From JANYHF01 sp031367715 (GTDB lineage: Bacteria > Pseudomonadota > Alphaproteobacteria > Rhizobiales > Hyphomicrobiaceae), in the NCBI GenBank assembly GCA_031367715.1, contig JANLQJ010000247.1, positions 1 through 26,044 on the forward strand: a DNA stretch of 26,044 nucleotides, written 5' to 3'. Of the stretch, positions 6,175 to 13,605 are shown one piece after another. How positions within the stretch are numbered: the first letter of the stretch is position 1; every line of letters starts with the position of its first letter. A program made the translations under genes and the position numbers. The notes under the pieces are model-generated. The model searched no databases. It was not told the DNA's origin and worked only from the letters and a program-made list of their open reading frames with translations.

Positions 6175-6261
6175 TTCGAGTATTTCAACGCTAAACCGTC
6201 CCAAACACTTATTGCGTCAATGTTACCGGCAGAATTCTTGGCCAGTTGCCCCATTTTGGCC

Positions 6262-6366
6262 GTTTACAAAAGCGTAAACTTCAGGACATCCAGGTGCGAA
6301 ACTGATAGTACAGTGTTCGTCACCATAGCGCGTCAGGATGCCGGATGATCATGGTGATGATCCGGC
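6262..6366 (+). promoter_or_regulatory. Two inverted repeats before the secreted-repeat gene
   Basis: GTTTAC-AAAAGC-GTAAAC lies at 6262-6279. A longer dyad with 12-base arms (11 matching, GCCGGATGATCA type) around TGG lies at 6340-6366, 42 bases before the ATG. They are the main structure in the 234-base gap 6175-6408. They could be operators or an mRNA leader hairpin. No regulator can be assigned. Confidence 0.4.
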
Positions 6367-6408
6367 TGCCACGGATGGCGCAACGCGACTTTCGAAAAAG
6401 GGCCTTCA

Positions 6409-7212
6409 ATGACATCGTTCAAATACGTTACGGCGCTTACGGCTGCGATCGCTCTGAGCGGCTTGGCGTTGAGCGGCACTCCCGCCAGCGCTGCCAATAG
6501 CGCAATGGCCGATTGCAACACCAAGTGGAATGCCGAAAAGGCCGCCAACACAACCAACGGCGCGACCTACCAGGACTTTCTCAAGGGCTGCCTGAAGAGC
6601 GCTGCCCCGGCTGCGGCCGATGCCAAGACAACCACGACCAAGCCGGCCGATGCCAAGGTGATGGACGCCAAGGCCATGGAAGCCAAGGCCAAGGCTGATG
6701 CCATGGCGGCCAAGACCACCACGGACACCAAGGTGAAGACGACAGCTGCCGCAACGGCTGCCGTGACGCCTGACAAGGCCATCGACCCTGAAGCAGCCGC
6801 CAAGAAGGTCTGCAACAAGGAGTGGAAGGCACTGAAGGACGCCGGCACCGAAGGCACGCAAAAGAAGAAGGACTTCGTTGCGGGCTGCCTCGTCAAGGCC
6901 GGCATCGTTGTGCCCGCCAAGGCCACGGCTGCTGTGGTCGCCGCTCCGGCCGCCACGACGACGACCGCCAAGACTCCGGACGTCATGGCCAAGGATGTGA
7001 CCCCGCCCGATCCGACCGACGCCACCGCCAAGCCGGCGATGACGGACACCACCGGCAAGGTCCGCACTCCCGGCCAGCTGGCCATGGACAAGCGCATCAA
7101 GGAATGCGGCGTGCTGTGGAAGCAGGCCAAGACCGATGGCAAGACCAACGGCCTGAAGTGGCCGCAGTATTGGAGCAAATGCAACACCGAGATGAAGGCC
7201 GCCGGCAATTGA
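6409..7212 (+). CDS. Secreted protein with three C-x24-C repeats
   Basis: This encodes 267 residues. A signal peptide (FKYVTALTAAIALSGLALSG, cleavage near TPASA-AN, residue 29) sends it to the periplasm or beyond. Three short modules follow, each with cysteines exactly 25 residues apart and a Trp four residues after the first: C36/W40/C61, C135/W139/C160, C233/W237/C258. They are joined by long Ala/Lys/Thr linkers (DAKAMEAKAKADAMAAK and similar) that look disordered. The module recalls PsiF-like repeats and small 'ECG..Y' alphaproteobacterial repeats, but I cannot assign a function. AAGGG precedes the ATG by about 7 bases, and strong use of AAG/GCC/ACC codons suggests high expression. A good terminator follows. 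Each Cys pair probably forms a disulfide. Confidence 0.8.
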   Translation: MTSFKYVTALTAAIALSGLALSGTPASAANSAMADCNTKWNAEKAANTTNGATYQDFLKGCLKSAAPAAADAKTTTTKPADAKVMDAKAMEAKAKADAMAAKTTTDTKVKTTAAATAAVTPDKAIDPEAAAKKVCNKEWKALKDAGTEGTQKKKDFVAGCLVKAGIVVPAKATAAVVAAPAATTTTAKTPDVMAKDVTPPDPTDATAKPAMTDTTGKVRTPGQLAMDKRIKECGVLWKQAKTDGKTNGLKWPQYWSKCNTEMKAAGN

Positions 7213-7258
7213 TGCTTGCCCTGCCGGGCTGACGCCTCTGACTTTTGCAACCAAAGCA

Positions 7259-7293
7259 CCGCCTGCGGCCAACACCGCAGGCGGTTTTTTTTT
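7259..7293 (+). terminator. Rho-independent terminator
   Basis: A perfect 10-base stem (CCGCCTGCGG and its complement) with a 6-base loop is followed by nine Ts (7285-7293), 47 bases past the stop of the secreted-repeat gene. Confidence 0.93.
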
Positions 7294-7481
7294 GCCCTTT
7301 CCCTGGCGAAACCAGGAGAAGGAAAAATCCACCTGCCATTGATGCCGTATTGCAACAGTCAGCCTCTGCCCAGGCTTGAATGGCCACAGTCATCCACCAT
7401 TTGCTCGTTCAGGCCGTGGCAACGCCATGGTTGTTGGCATAGTGTTCTTGAATTGCGCAATGCGAAGGTGATTCTCGCGCC

Positions 7482-8006
7482 ATGAGACAGTCAGCCAAGC
7501 TGCAGACAGGCGGTCGATTTGGGCGAATGACTTTGGCTGTCCTGGCCGGGCTCTCAATGGTGGGTTGTGCCGCGCAGCAACCGGCGGCCGAAGCCCCATC
7601 AGCAACCTTCACGTCAACAGCCAAGGATCCGCAGATCGTGCAGCAGATCATGGCCGATAGCGGCTGGCTGCAGAAGAATCGGTTGCCCAAGCGGCCAGTC
7701 GCCGACGCCATTCCCAAGAACGATCCGAGCTGCCCGGCGGACAAGGTCAAAGACCGCGGCGCCAAGCACATGGTTCTGCCAGCAGACCTGATGACCACGC
7801 TGGTCATGCACGATGCCAAGCCGTGGGCCTATGTACGCTATGATGTGGACACTGACGGCACGCCGCTGAACGTGGTGATCGAGACCTCGTCAGGCCTGAA
7901 AAGTTTCGATCGAGCCGCCATCGAGACGGTGACCAGCTGGCGCTTTGATCTCTCAGCCGGTTTGGTGGCCGCGCATGGCTGCGTGACGGAAGTGTCTATT
8001 ACGTAA
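7482..8006 (+). CDS. Lipoprotein with TonB-C-like domain
   Basis: This encodes 174 residues. A lipoprotein signal ends at SMVGC, with Cys29 as the lipidated residue, followed by a Gln/Pro/Ala-rich linker. The C-terminal part (about 118-160) reads YVRYDVDTDGTPLNVVIETS, then SFDRAAIETVTSWRFD, which is the TonB C-terminal / energy-transducer fold. There is no N-terminal TonB membrane helix or proline-rich span, so this is an envelope-anchored TonB-C protein rather than a true TonB. Two extra cysteines (in DPSCPADK and AHGCVTEV) could form a disulfide. GAAGGTGA precedes the ATG by about 10 bases. No ExbB/ExbD or receptor gene is adjacent. The role is probably structural or accessory in the envelope and remains unknown. 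Confidence 0.82.
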   Translation: MRQSAKLQTGGRFGRMTLAVLAGLSMVGCAAQQPAAEAPSATFTSTAKDPQIVQQIMADSGWLQKNRLPKRPVADAIPKNDPSCPADKVKDRGAKHMVLPADLMTTLVMHDAKPWAYVRYDVDTDGTPLNVVIETSSGLKSFDRAAIETVTSWRFDLSAGLVAAHGCVTEVSIT

Positions 8007-8018
8007 GGCAAGAGAGGC

Positions 8019-8067
8019 GAGTGGTCAGATGTGAGTGATTGGTGTCGTCACTCACGACTGACCACTC
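8019..8067 (+). terminator. Long hairpin between convergent genes
   Basis: Arms of 20 bases (8019-8038 and 8048-8067) match at 18 positions around a 9-base loop. It lies between the convergent lipoprotein and ATPase zeta genes and could terminate both; there is no clear T-run, so a REP-type role is also possible. Confidence 0.55.
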
Positions 8068-8085
8068 ACCCGCCATCATACCGCC

Positions 8086-8418
8086 TCAGCCCTTCTTGGC
8101 TTCCACCGCAATCTGCGAACGTGCCGTGTTGAACATCTCATCAAGCTTGGTCATCAGCTCGGCGGCCGGGACGTTGACGCTTTTGGCCGTCATATCGGCC
8201 GTCACCTTGCGCAACACGTCGCCGTCACCCGGCTCCTTCATGTCCTCGGCGACGATCGACTTGGCATAGGCTTCGGCCTCGACGCCTGCGAGACCCATTT
8301 TGCCGGCCGCCCACAGGCCGAACAGCTTGTCGCGGCGCGCATGGGCACGAAAGGTCTGCTCCTGGTCGAGCGCGAACTTTTTCTCGAAGCCCTTTTCGCG
8401 ATCATCAAACGTGGTCAT
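8086..8418 (-). CDS. F1F0-ATPase inhibitor zeta subunit (DUF1476)
   Basis: This encodes 110 residues. MTTFDDREKGFEKKFALDQE, then FRAHARRDKLFGLWAAGKMG, then EAYAKSIVAEDMKEPGDGDV are diagnostic of the DUF1476 family. The Paracoccus member is the zeta subunit that inserts its N-terminal helix into F1 and blocks ATP hydrolysis. The family is essentially alphaproteobacterial, which supports the organism assignment. The N-terminal inhibitory region is complete. A GGAGACC lies just before the ATG. The gene is not near an atp operon, which is normal for the family, and is transcribed alone, divergent from purC. Inhibitory strength varies among members, so function is inferred from family. Confidence 0.93.
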   Translation of the reverse strand: MTTFDDREKGFEKKFALDQEQTFRAHARRDKLFGLWAAGKMGLAGVEAEAYAKSIVAEDMKEPGDGDVLRKVTADMTAKSVNVPAAELMTKLDEMFNTARSQIAVEAKKG

Positions 8419-8737
8419 GGGGTCTCCTTTTCAGCCGCCATGCGGCAACGGCAGCGGCGCTTCGCCCGATCCGGCCAAACTGCCAAATTCCTATGCGACC
8501 CATAGCCCGACGGGGAAACCAAATCAACGGCCTTGCCTTGGACCCAAAAGCCCGCTTAATGGCCGATGAGCCGAGCCGGGAGCGAGCCCCGTGTTCGATT
8601 TTCGTTCCGAGGATGCCTTGACGGCGTCCTTTCTGGGCCGACAGCGACCGCGCCGCCTGTAACCACCTGCGATCCGGCCCAATGCGGGCCCGCAGGATGA
8701 TGCGACGCGCGACTTTTGACACGAGGATCCAAACTCC
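8419..8737. other. 319-base divergent intergenic region
   Basis: This lies between the ATPase zeta gene and purC. Frames here are short and unlike proteins. It should contain both promoters; TTGACG (8617-8622) and TTGACA near 8718 are possible -35 elements, without convincing partners. No riboswitch or RNA gene is recognised. Confidence 0.4.
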
Positions 8738-9532
8738 ATGCACCGTCGCCGGTTGGTTTTCGATGGTAAGGGCAAGACCCTCTATGAAGGCCCCGAGCCG
8801 GGGACCCTGATCCAGCATTTCAAGGACGACGCGACAGCCGTCGATGCGGACGCCGATCCCGGCAAGACTTCGGTCATCGAGGGCAAGGGCGCGTTGAACA
8901 ATCGCATCACCGAATATCTGTTTCAGCGTCTCGGTGATATCGGCGTGCCAACGCACTTCATCCGCCGCGTCAACATGCGCGAGCAGCTGATCCGCGAGGT
9001 CGAACCGATCCCGCTCGAAGTGGTGGTGCGCAATGTCGCGGCTGGCGAGTTCGCCAAGCGGCTCGGCCTGACCGAAGGCATGCAACTCCCGCGCTCGATC
9101 GTGGAGTTCCACTTCAAGAGCGAGCCGCTCAACAATCCACTGGTTACGGAAGAACACATCACGGCGTTCGGCTGGGCGGCCCCGCCCGAGATCGACGAGC
9201 TGCTGGCGCTGTCGCTACGCATCAACGACTTCATGACCGGGTTGTTTCTGGGCATAGGCATCAAACTGGTGGAGTTCCGCATCGAGTTCGGCCGGCTGTG
9301 GGAAAACGACATGATGCGGATCGTCCTGGCCGACGAGATCAGCCCGGACAATTGCCGCCTGTGGGACGCCAAGACTTCGGAGCCGCTCGACAAGGACGTC
9401 GTCAGCGGCAACGCCGGTTCGCTGGTTGAAGCCTATCAGGAAGTAGCGCGCCGCCTTGGCGTGCTGACTGAAGCGCCGAAGGCCAAGACCCGCGGCCCGG
9501 TGCTGGTGACCAACAACGACAAGCCGAGTTAG
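8738..9532 (+). CDS. purC: SAICAR synthetase (phosphoribosylaminoimidazole-succinocarboxamide synthase)
   Basis: This encodes 264 residues, of usual length. It catalyses ATP-dependent ligation of aspartate to CAIR in purine synthesis (EC 6.3.2.6). Family marks: the glycine-rich GKGKTLYEGPEPGTLI at the N-terminus, IEGKGALNNRITEYLF, the substrate-binding IPLEVVVRNVAAGEFAKRLG, and LVEFRIEFGR followed by LADEISPDNCRLWD. In place of the common DG.KK loop it has a small acidic insertion, DADADPGKTSV (about residues 36-46). The start ATG 8738 has GAGG 11 bases upstream. Alphaproteobacterial purC is often followed by purS/purQ; here an oxidoreductase follows and no other pur gene is seen. Confidence 0.96.
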   Translation: MHRRRLVFDGKGKTLYEGPEPGTLIQHFKDDATAVDADADPGKTSVIEGKGALNNRITEYLFQRLGDIGVPTHFIRRVNMREQLIREVEPIPLEVVVRNVAAGEFAKRLGLTEGMQLPRSIVEFHFKSEPLNNPLVTEEHITAFGWAAPPEIDELLALSLRINDFMTGLFLGIGIKLVEFRIEFGRLWENDMMRIVLADEISPDNCRLWDAKTSEPLDKDVVSGNAGSLVEAYQEVARRLGVLTEAPKAKTRGPVLVTNNDKPS

Positions 9533-9558
9533 GCAACGAGCGGACGATCGACTCAATC

Positions 9559-9579
9559 CCTTCTCCCATCGGGAGAAGG
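9559..9579 (+). terminator. Hairpin after purC
   Basis: A 9-base perfect stem (CCTTCTCCC and its complement) with loop ATC starts 27 bases after the purC stop. The tail is A-rich rather than T-rich, so it may be an extragenic repeat or a weak terminator. Confidence 0.45.
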
Positions 9580-9624
9580 AAATAAGCGGATCTTCCGTCG
9601 TATGACAATAGATGGAGAGTGGAC

Positions 9625-10611
9625 ATGAATCCCGTGCGTTGGGGTATTCTGAGCCCGGCCAAGATCGGCATGGAAAAAGTCATTCCGGCCATGCTGAAGA
9701 GCCGCGAGCTGGAGGTGGTGGCGCTCGCCTCGCGCAATCTCTCGCGCGCCGAGGCCGCCTGTAAACAGCTCGGCATTGCCAAGGCCTATGGTTCCTATGA
9801 GGAACTGCTGGCCGATCCCTCGATCGAAGCCATCTACAATCCCTTGCCCAATCACCTGCATGTGCCGCTGACGCTGCAGGCGGTGGCCGCCGGCAAGCAT
9901 GTGCTGTGTGAAAAACCGATCGCCCTCACGGCCAAGGAAGCCGAGCAGCTGCGCGCGGTGCCCAAAGGCATGTTGGTGGCCGAGGCCTTTATGGTGCGCC
10001 ATCATCCGCAATGGAAGATGGCGCGCGATCTCGCCAGATCCGGTGCGCTCGGCACCGTGCATGCCATCCAAGTTCTGTTCGCCTACCACCTCACCGATCC
10101 GACCAACGTGCGCAACCAGGCCGATATCGGCGGCGGCGGCATGCTGGATATCGGCTGCTATCCGGTAACCGGCGCACGCTTCGTGTTCGAGGCCGAGCCG
10201 AGCCGCGTTGTCGCTCTGATCGACCGCGATCCGACCTTCAAGACCGATCGCCTGGCCAGCGGTATCGCCGACTTCGGCAAAGGCCGTCAGCTGAGCTTCA
10301 CCTGCGGCACCCAGAGCATGAATTTCCAACTCGTGCAGATCCTGGGCACCACCGGCCGCTTCGAGATCGACATCCCGTTCAACGCCCCGCCCGATACGCC
10401 GACGCTTGTGCGCCTGCACCAGGACGGCAAGGCGATCGAGACGATCAGCATCCCGGTGGTCGATCAGTATATGCTGCAAGCCGAGGCGTTCGGGCGCGCA
10501 GTGCGCGGTGTTGAGCCACTCGCGCATGGCGTCGAGAGCGCGATCCAGAATATGAAGATCATCGATGCGTTCTTCCGCTCGGAAACGAGCGGCAAGTGGG
10601 AGAGCGTGTAG
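9625..10611 (+). CDS. Gfo/Idh/MocA-family oxidoreductase
   Basis: This encodes 328 residues. The N-terminal Rossmann domain begins VRWGILSPAKIGMEKVIPAM, followed by YNPLPNHLHV and the family's key motif CEKPIA (Glu96, Lys97, Pro98). The C-terminal domain has GGGGMLDIGCYPVTG, where the Asp and Tyr lie at the active site. This layout is closest to dihydrodiol/D-xylose dehydrogenase-like members, which oxidise sugars or sugar derivatives with NAD(P). ATG 9625 is chosen because GGAG lies 8 bases upstream; an in-frame GTG at 9619 is less likely. It is 92 bases after purC with a hairpin between, so probably an independent unit. The substrate is unknown. Confidence 0.9.
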   Translation: MNPVRWGILSPAKIGMEKVIPAMLKSRELEVVALASRNLSRAEAACKQLGIAKAYGSYEELLADPSIEAIYNPLPNHLHVPLTLQAVAAGKHVLCEKPIALTAKEAEQLRAVPKGMLVAEAFMVRHHPQWKMARDLARSGALGTVHAIQVLFAYHLTDPTNVRNQADIGGGGMLDIGCYPVTGARFVFEAEPSRVVALIDRDPTFKTDRLASGIADFGKGRQLSFTCGTQSMNFQLVQILGTTGRFEIDIPFNAPPDTPTLVRLHQDGKAIETISIPVVDQYMLQAEAFGRAVRGVEPLAHGVESAIQNMKIIDAFFRSETSGKWESV

Positions 10612-10627
10612 ACGCTCAACCGTCGGA

Positions 10628-10703
10628 TGGGTCAAGCTATTCGCGCGACCCAATATTCACGCGCGGCGTGTGTTGAGTTGGGTCGCGCGAATAGCTTGAC
10701 CCA
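10628..10703 (+). repeat. Perfect 26-base inverted repeat
   Basis: Arms 10628-10653 and 10678-10703 are perfect inverted copies (TGGGTCAAGCTATTCGCGCG at the left edge) around a 24-base loop. It lies between the convergent Gfo/Idh and fabI genes and looks like a dispersed REP-type palindrome that may also stop transcription from both sides. Confidence 0.75.
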
Positions 10704-10721
10704 ACCTACGTCCAACGGACG

Positions 10722-11546
10722 TCACACCCCCTCTTTCACCACCGAAATATCCGGCGCGTCCTCGTTCTTCATGCCCTGGACGTGATAACCGGCATCGACA
10801 TGGTGCACCTCGCCCGTCACGCCGCGCGACAGGTCCGACAACAGGTACATCCCCGACGCCCCCACCTCTTCGATGGTCACGGTGCGCCGCAGGGCGGAGT
10901 TGTATTCGTTCCACTTCAGGATGTAACGAAAGTCGGCGATGCCGGACGCCGCCAACGTCTTGATCGGGCCGGCCGAAATCGCATTGACGCGGATGTTCTG
11001 CTTGCCCAGGTCGGCCGCGAGGTACCGCACCGAGGCTTCCAGCCCGGCCTTGGCCACGCCCATGACGTTATAGTGCGGCATCACCTTCTCGGCGCCGTAA
11101 TAGGTCAGCGTCAGCATCGAGCCGCCGCCGCTCATCAGCTTTTCGGCGCGTTGTGCCAGCGCTGTGAACGAATAACAGCTGATCATCATGGTCTGGACGA
11201 AATTGCGTTCGGTGGTATCGACATAGCGCCCGTCCAACTCGGCCTTGTCGGAAAAGGCGATCGCGTGAACCAAGAAATCCAGTTTGCCCCAGCGCTCCTT
11301 CAGGGCCGCGAACACGGCATCCATGCTGGCGTTGTCGGAAACATCGCACGGCAACACGACCTTGCAGCCAACTTCGGCCGCTAACGGTTCGACGCGCTTC
11401 TTGATAGCATCGCCCTGATAGGTCAGCGCCACCTCCGCGCCCTGGTCGGCGCAGGCTTTGGTGATGCCCCAGGCGATGGAGCGGTTGTTGGCAACGCCCA
11501 TGATCAGGCCGCGCTTGCCGGCCATCGCGTTGCCGCGCTCAGTCAT
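10722..11546 (-). CDS. fabI: Enoyl-ACP reductase (FabI type)
   Basis: This encodes 274 residues. It is the NAD(P)H-dependent reductase of the last step of fatty-acid elongation (EC 1.3.1.9), a cytoplasmic short-chain dehydrogenase. Features: GKRGLIMGVANNRSIAWGIT (cofactor loop), CDVSD near 67-71, LDFLVHAIAFSDK, and the catalytic pattern TYYGAEKVMPHYNVMGVAK with Tyr149, Tyr159 and Lys166 matching E. coli Tyr146, Tyr156 and Lys163. GPIKTLAASGI is the substrate loop. The start ATG 11546 has AAGGGAA 9 bases upstream. It lies 27 bases behind a MarR-type regulator on the same strand, so the two are very likely an operon. No other fab gene is present. Confidence 0.95.
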   Translation of the reverse strand: MTERGNAMAGKRGLIMGVANNRSIAWGITKACADQGAEVALTYQGDAIKKRVEPLAAEVGCKVVLPCDVSDNASMDAVFAALKERWGKLDFLVHAIAFSDKAELDGRYVDTTERNFVQTMMISCYSFTALAQRAEKLMSGGGSMLTLTYYGAEKVMPHYNVMGVAKAGLEASVRYLAADLGKQNIRVNAISAGPIKTLAASGIADFRYILKWNEYNSALRRTVTIEEVGASGMYLLSDLSRGVTGEVHHVDAGYHVQGMKNEDAPDISVVKEGV

Positions 11547-11573
11547 GGCGGAAATTCCCTTGTTAGTGTGGCT

Positions 11574-12032
11574 TCAAGCCCGTTCCCTTGCCGCCACGGT
11601 TTGCAGCCGCACGAGCAATTGCGCAAGCCTTTCGGCCTCGCCGTCGGAAAAATGCCTGCCGAGATGGGTTTCGATGGCCTCGGCATAGACCGGCCACATG
11701 CGCTGGCGCAGCTCGCGGCCTTTATCGGTGATGACCAACAGATTGCTGCGGCCATCTTCCGGCGAGGGCTGGCGCAGCACCAGGTCGTCGCGGCTCAGCC
11801 GGTCGATCAGGCGACACAGATTGTACTGTGCCAGCATGATGCGGCTTTGCACCTGGGCCTGCGGCAACACACCTGAAGGTTCGCGATCGAGTTCGTACAG
11901 AACGTCATACCATTCCAGCGGCGGGAAGCCAGCCCGCTTCAAATCCTCTTCGACACGCGCAAACACGGTCTGCTCGGCGCGCACGAGGCTGGTCCAGGCC
12001 TGGATGGTATGGTTGGAGATGGTCTCTGTCAT
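11574..12032 (-). CDS. MarR-family transcriptional regulator
   Basis: This encodes 152 residues with the typical MarR layout: N-terminal dimer helix (IQAWTSLVRAEQTVFARVEE), winged-helix core (QAQVQSRIMLAQYNLCRLID as the recognition region, with LSRDDLVLRQPSPEDGRSNL as the wing) and a C-terminal dimer helix ending LVRLQTVAARERA. DxRSxxLxxTxxG in the wing is the family mark. MarR proteins repress nearby genes and are relieved by small ligands, often phenolics or acyl compounds. It is the first gene of the probable operon with fabI and is divergent from a glutathione S-transferase, sharing a 149-base spacer. The ligand is unknown. Confidence 0.9.
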   Translation of the reverse strand: MTETISNHTIQAWTSLVRAEQTVFARVEEDLKRAGFPPLEWYDVLYELDREPSGVLPQAQVQSRIMLAQYNLCRLIDRLSRDDLVLRQPSPEDGRSNLLVITDKGRELRQRMWPVYAEAIETHLGRHFSDGEAERLAQLLVRLQTVAARERA

Positions 12033-12181
12033 GACGACGATGTTATCTCATATTTCTTGCAGGTGCATATAATTTCCGCTAAGCCAGCCATGCACGGAAT
12101 GCGCCCGCTCGCGACTGCAAAATCGCGGCACGGCTAAACCGCTGCATATCCCCCAAAGTCTATAAACCGGGAGTCCCCACC

Positions 12182-12790
12182 ATGAAACTCTATTATGCAC
12201 CGGGCGCCTGCTCGATGTCGCCCCACATTGTCCTGCACGAAACCGGCGCCAAGTTCGACATCGTGAAGGTCGATCTCGGTACCCATAAGACGGAAAAGGG
12301 CGACGACTATTTCGCCATCAACGCCAAGGGCGCGGTGCCGGCGCTGCAGCTCGACAACGGCGACGTGCTGACCGAAGGCGCTGTGATCGTGCAGTATCTT
12401 GGCGATCACGCCAAGGACTCCAACATCATGCCCAAGGCCGGCAGCATGGAGCGCGTCCGCGAGAACGAGTGGCTGAACTGGGTCGCCGCCGAGTTTCACA
12501 AGCCGATGGGCTCGTTGTTCAACAAGGACATGGCGGCCAAGGCCGGCGACCTGATCAAGGCCAATATCGGCAACAAACTGGCTTATCTTGAGAAGCATCT
12601 GACCAAGCACGAATATCTGGTCGGTGGCCACTTCACGGCGGCCGATGCCTATGCCTTCACCATCCTGGGTTGGGCGCCGCATGTCGGCGTCGACATCAGC
12701 GCCTATAAGAATGTCGGCGCCTATCTCGGCCGCATCGGTGGCCGGCCCGCGGTGCAGGCAACGCTGAAGGCCGAAGGCCTGATCAAGTAG
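12182..12790 (+). CDS. Glutathione S-transferase (beta-class-like)
   Basis: This encodes 202 residues. The thioredoxin-fold N-terminus MKLYYAPGACSMSPHIVLHE carries Cys10, the catalytic residue of bacterial beta-class enzymes; NAKGAVPALQLDNGDVLTEG contains the cis-Pro glutathione-binding loop and the downstream Glu-Gly. The helical C-terminal domain ends with YLVGGHFTAADAYAFTILGW, the GST N-capping/hydrophobic-staple motif. It conjugates or reduces electrophiles with glutathione in the cytoplasm. GGGAG is 8 bases before the ATG. It is divergent from the MarR gene and may be under its control; a hairpin terminator lies 70 bases downstream. Confidence 0.93.
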   Translation: MKLYYAPGACSMSPHIVLHETGAKFDIVKVDLGTHKTEKGDDYFAINAKGAVPALQLDNGDVLTEGAVIVQYLGDHAKDSNIMPKAGSMERVRENEWLNWVAAEFHKPMGSLFNKDMAAKAGDLIKANIGNKLAYLEKHLTKHEYLVGGHFTAADAYAFTILGWAPHVGVDISAYKNVGAYLGRIGGRPAVQATLKAEGLIK

Positions 12791-12860
12791 GTCGTACAAT
12801 CGGGGCGGCTGGCGGCAACTAGTTCCCGCTGGCACAATTCCGGCGAAGTAAATATCTTGT

Positions 12861-12888
12861 AGGGGCGGCGTCACAACGCTGCCCCTTT
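12861..12888 (+). terminator. Hairpin terminator after the GST gene
   Basis: An 11-base-pair stem (AGGGGCGGCGT against ACGCTGCCCCT, one G:U) with loop CACA is followed by TT and a further short pyrimidine run. The T-tail is short, so efficiency is uncertain. Confidence 0.6.
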
Positions 12889-13605
12889 GCTCATTGTGGA
12901 CAACTCACAAGCCTTCAGCTGCGTTGAGGGCTGCACAGGTTAAGCTCTACTTTGTCCCAAGTGCTCGCTTGCCTGCCGAGGACCAGCAGCCCACGCCGCA
13001 GCGCTGTTCACCACCGATCCCATTTTCAGGCTGGAAAAACAACGGCTCGGCGCTCGTTGAGCGCTCCACACGCGTTGCCTGCGCATCCAGCTTGGGCACG
13101 ACTGCCGAATGACAAGTCTTGGACCAGGAGGTTCATTCCGGTAGATTTGATGTGATTCTTTCGAGTATAAATTCGTATTCGGTCACTAAAAAATCTGTGG
13201 ATAAAAATTCAACTCCAGTATTGAGAAAAATTTCGTCAGGTAATTCGCAGGATAAATACAAAAATACAATCCTTAGTTGTGCTCAATATAGACAACAACC
13301 TTCAAAGCTGTTGATTTCTACACTGCTGATGGATAATAACTACCGATAGTCGCATTCAAGACACATTTGACTTCAATGTGAGCAGAACGCCCGCCAAAGC
13401 GACTTTTGACTTTGGTCTAGCGGTGGGCGAGTGGGCAAAGACTGTTGAAACGGCAACCCCGGATGCCGTGTCATTGCAGCCCCCAAGGCGAACTATCTCG
13501 CGTGCCTTAAGTGGGCCCGACAGCGTCATGGGACGATGGCTGCAGATGACGAGCATCTGGACGAATCCAGCTCCGCGCTAGACCGGGACTGGATGCAAGC
13601 AAAGA
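12889..13605. other. Long gene-poor gap with an AT-rich island
   Basis: No convincing gene is found in these 717 bases. The frames at 12894-13155 and 13378-13581 do not resemble proteins. Bases 13141-13350 are strikingly AT-rich against their surroundings and carry a perfect DnaA-box sequence TGTGGATAA (13196-13204) plus two further GGATAA words (13250-13255 and 13330-13335). A 76-codon frame (13119-13349, TTG start) spans the island, and AGGAGG at 13126 is too far from any usable start, so it is not called as a gene. Confidence 0.5.

Noticed and set aside
6406..7355. Long minus-strand frames (308 and 262 codons) opposite the secreted-repeat gene
   Set aside because: They are Gly/His/Arg- or Ser/Ala/Val-rich mirror translations of a biased coding strand. 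The plus-strand gene has a signal peptide, regular Cys spacing, a ribosome site and a terminator.
12033..12181. MarR operator in the MarR/GST divergent region
   Set aside because: The region is AT-rich near the MarR start, but I found no palindrome good enough to call an operator.
13119..13349. 76-codon frame in the AT-rich island as a real gene
   Set aside because: TTG start without a ribosome site, AGGAGG misplaced, and no recognisable protein; kept only as an observation about composition.
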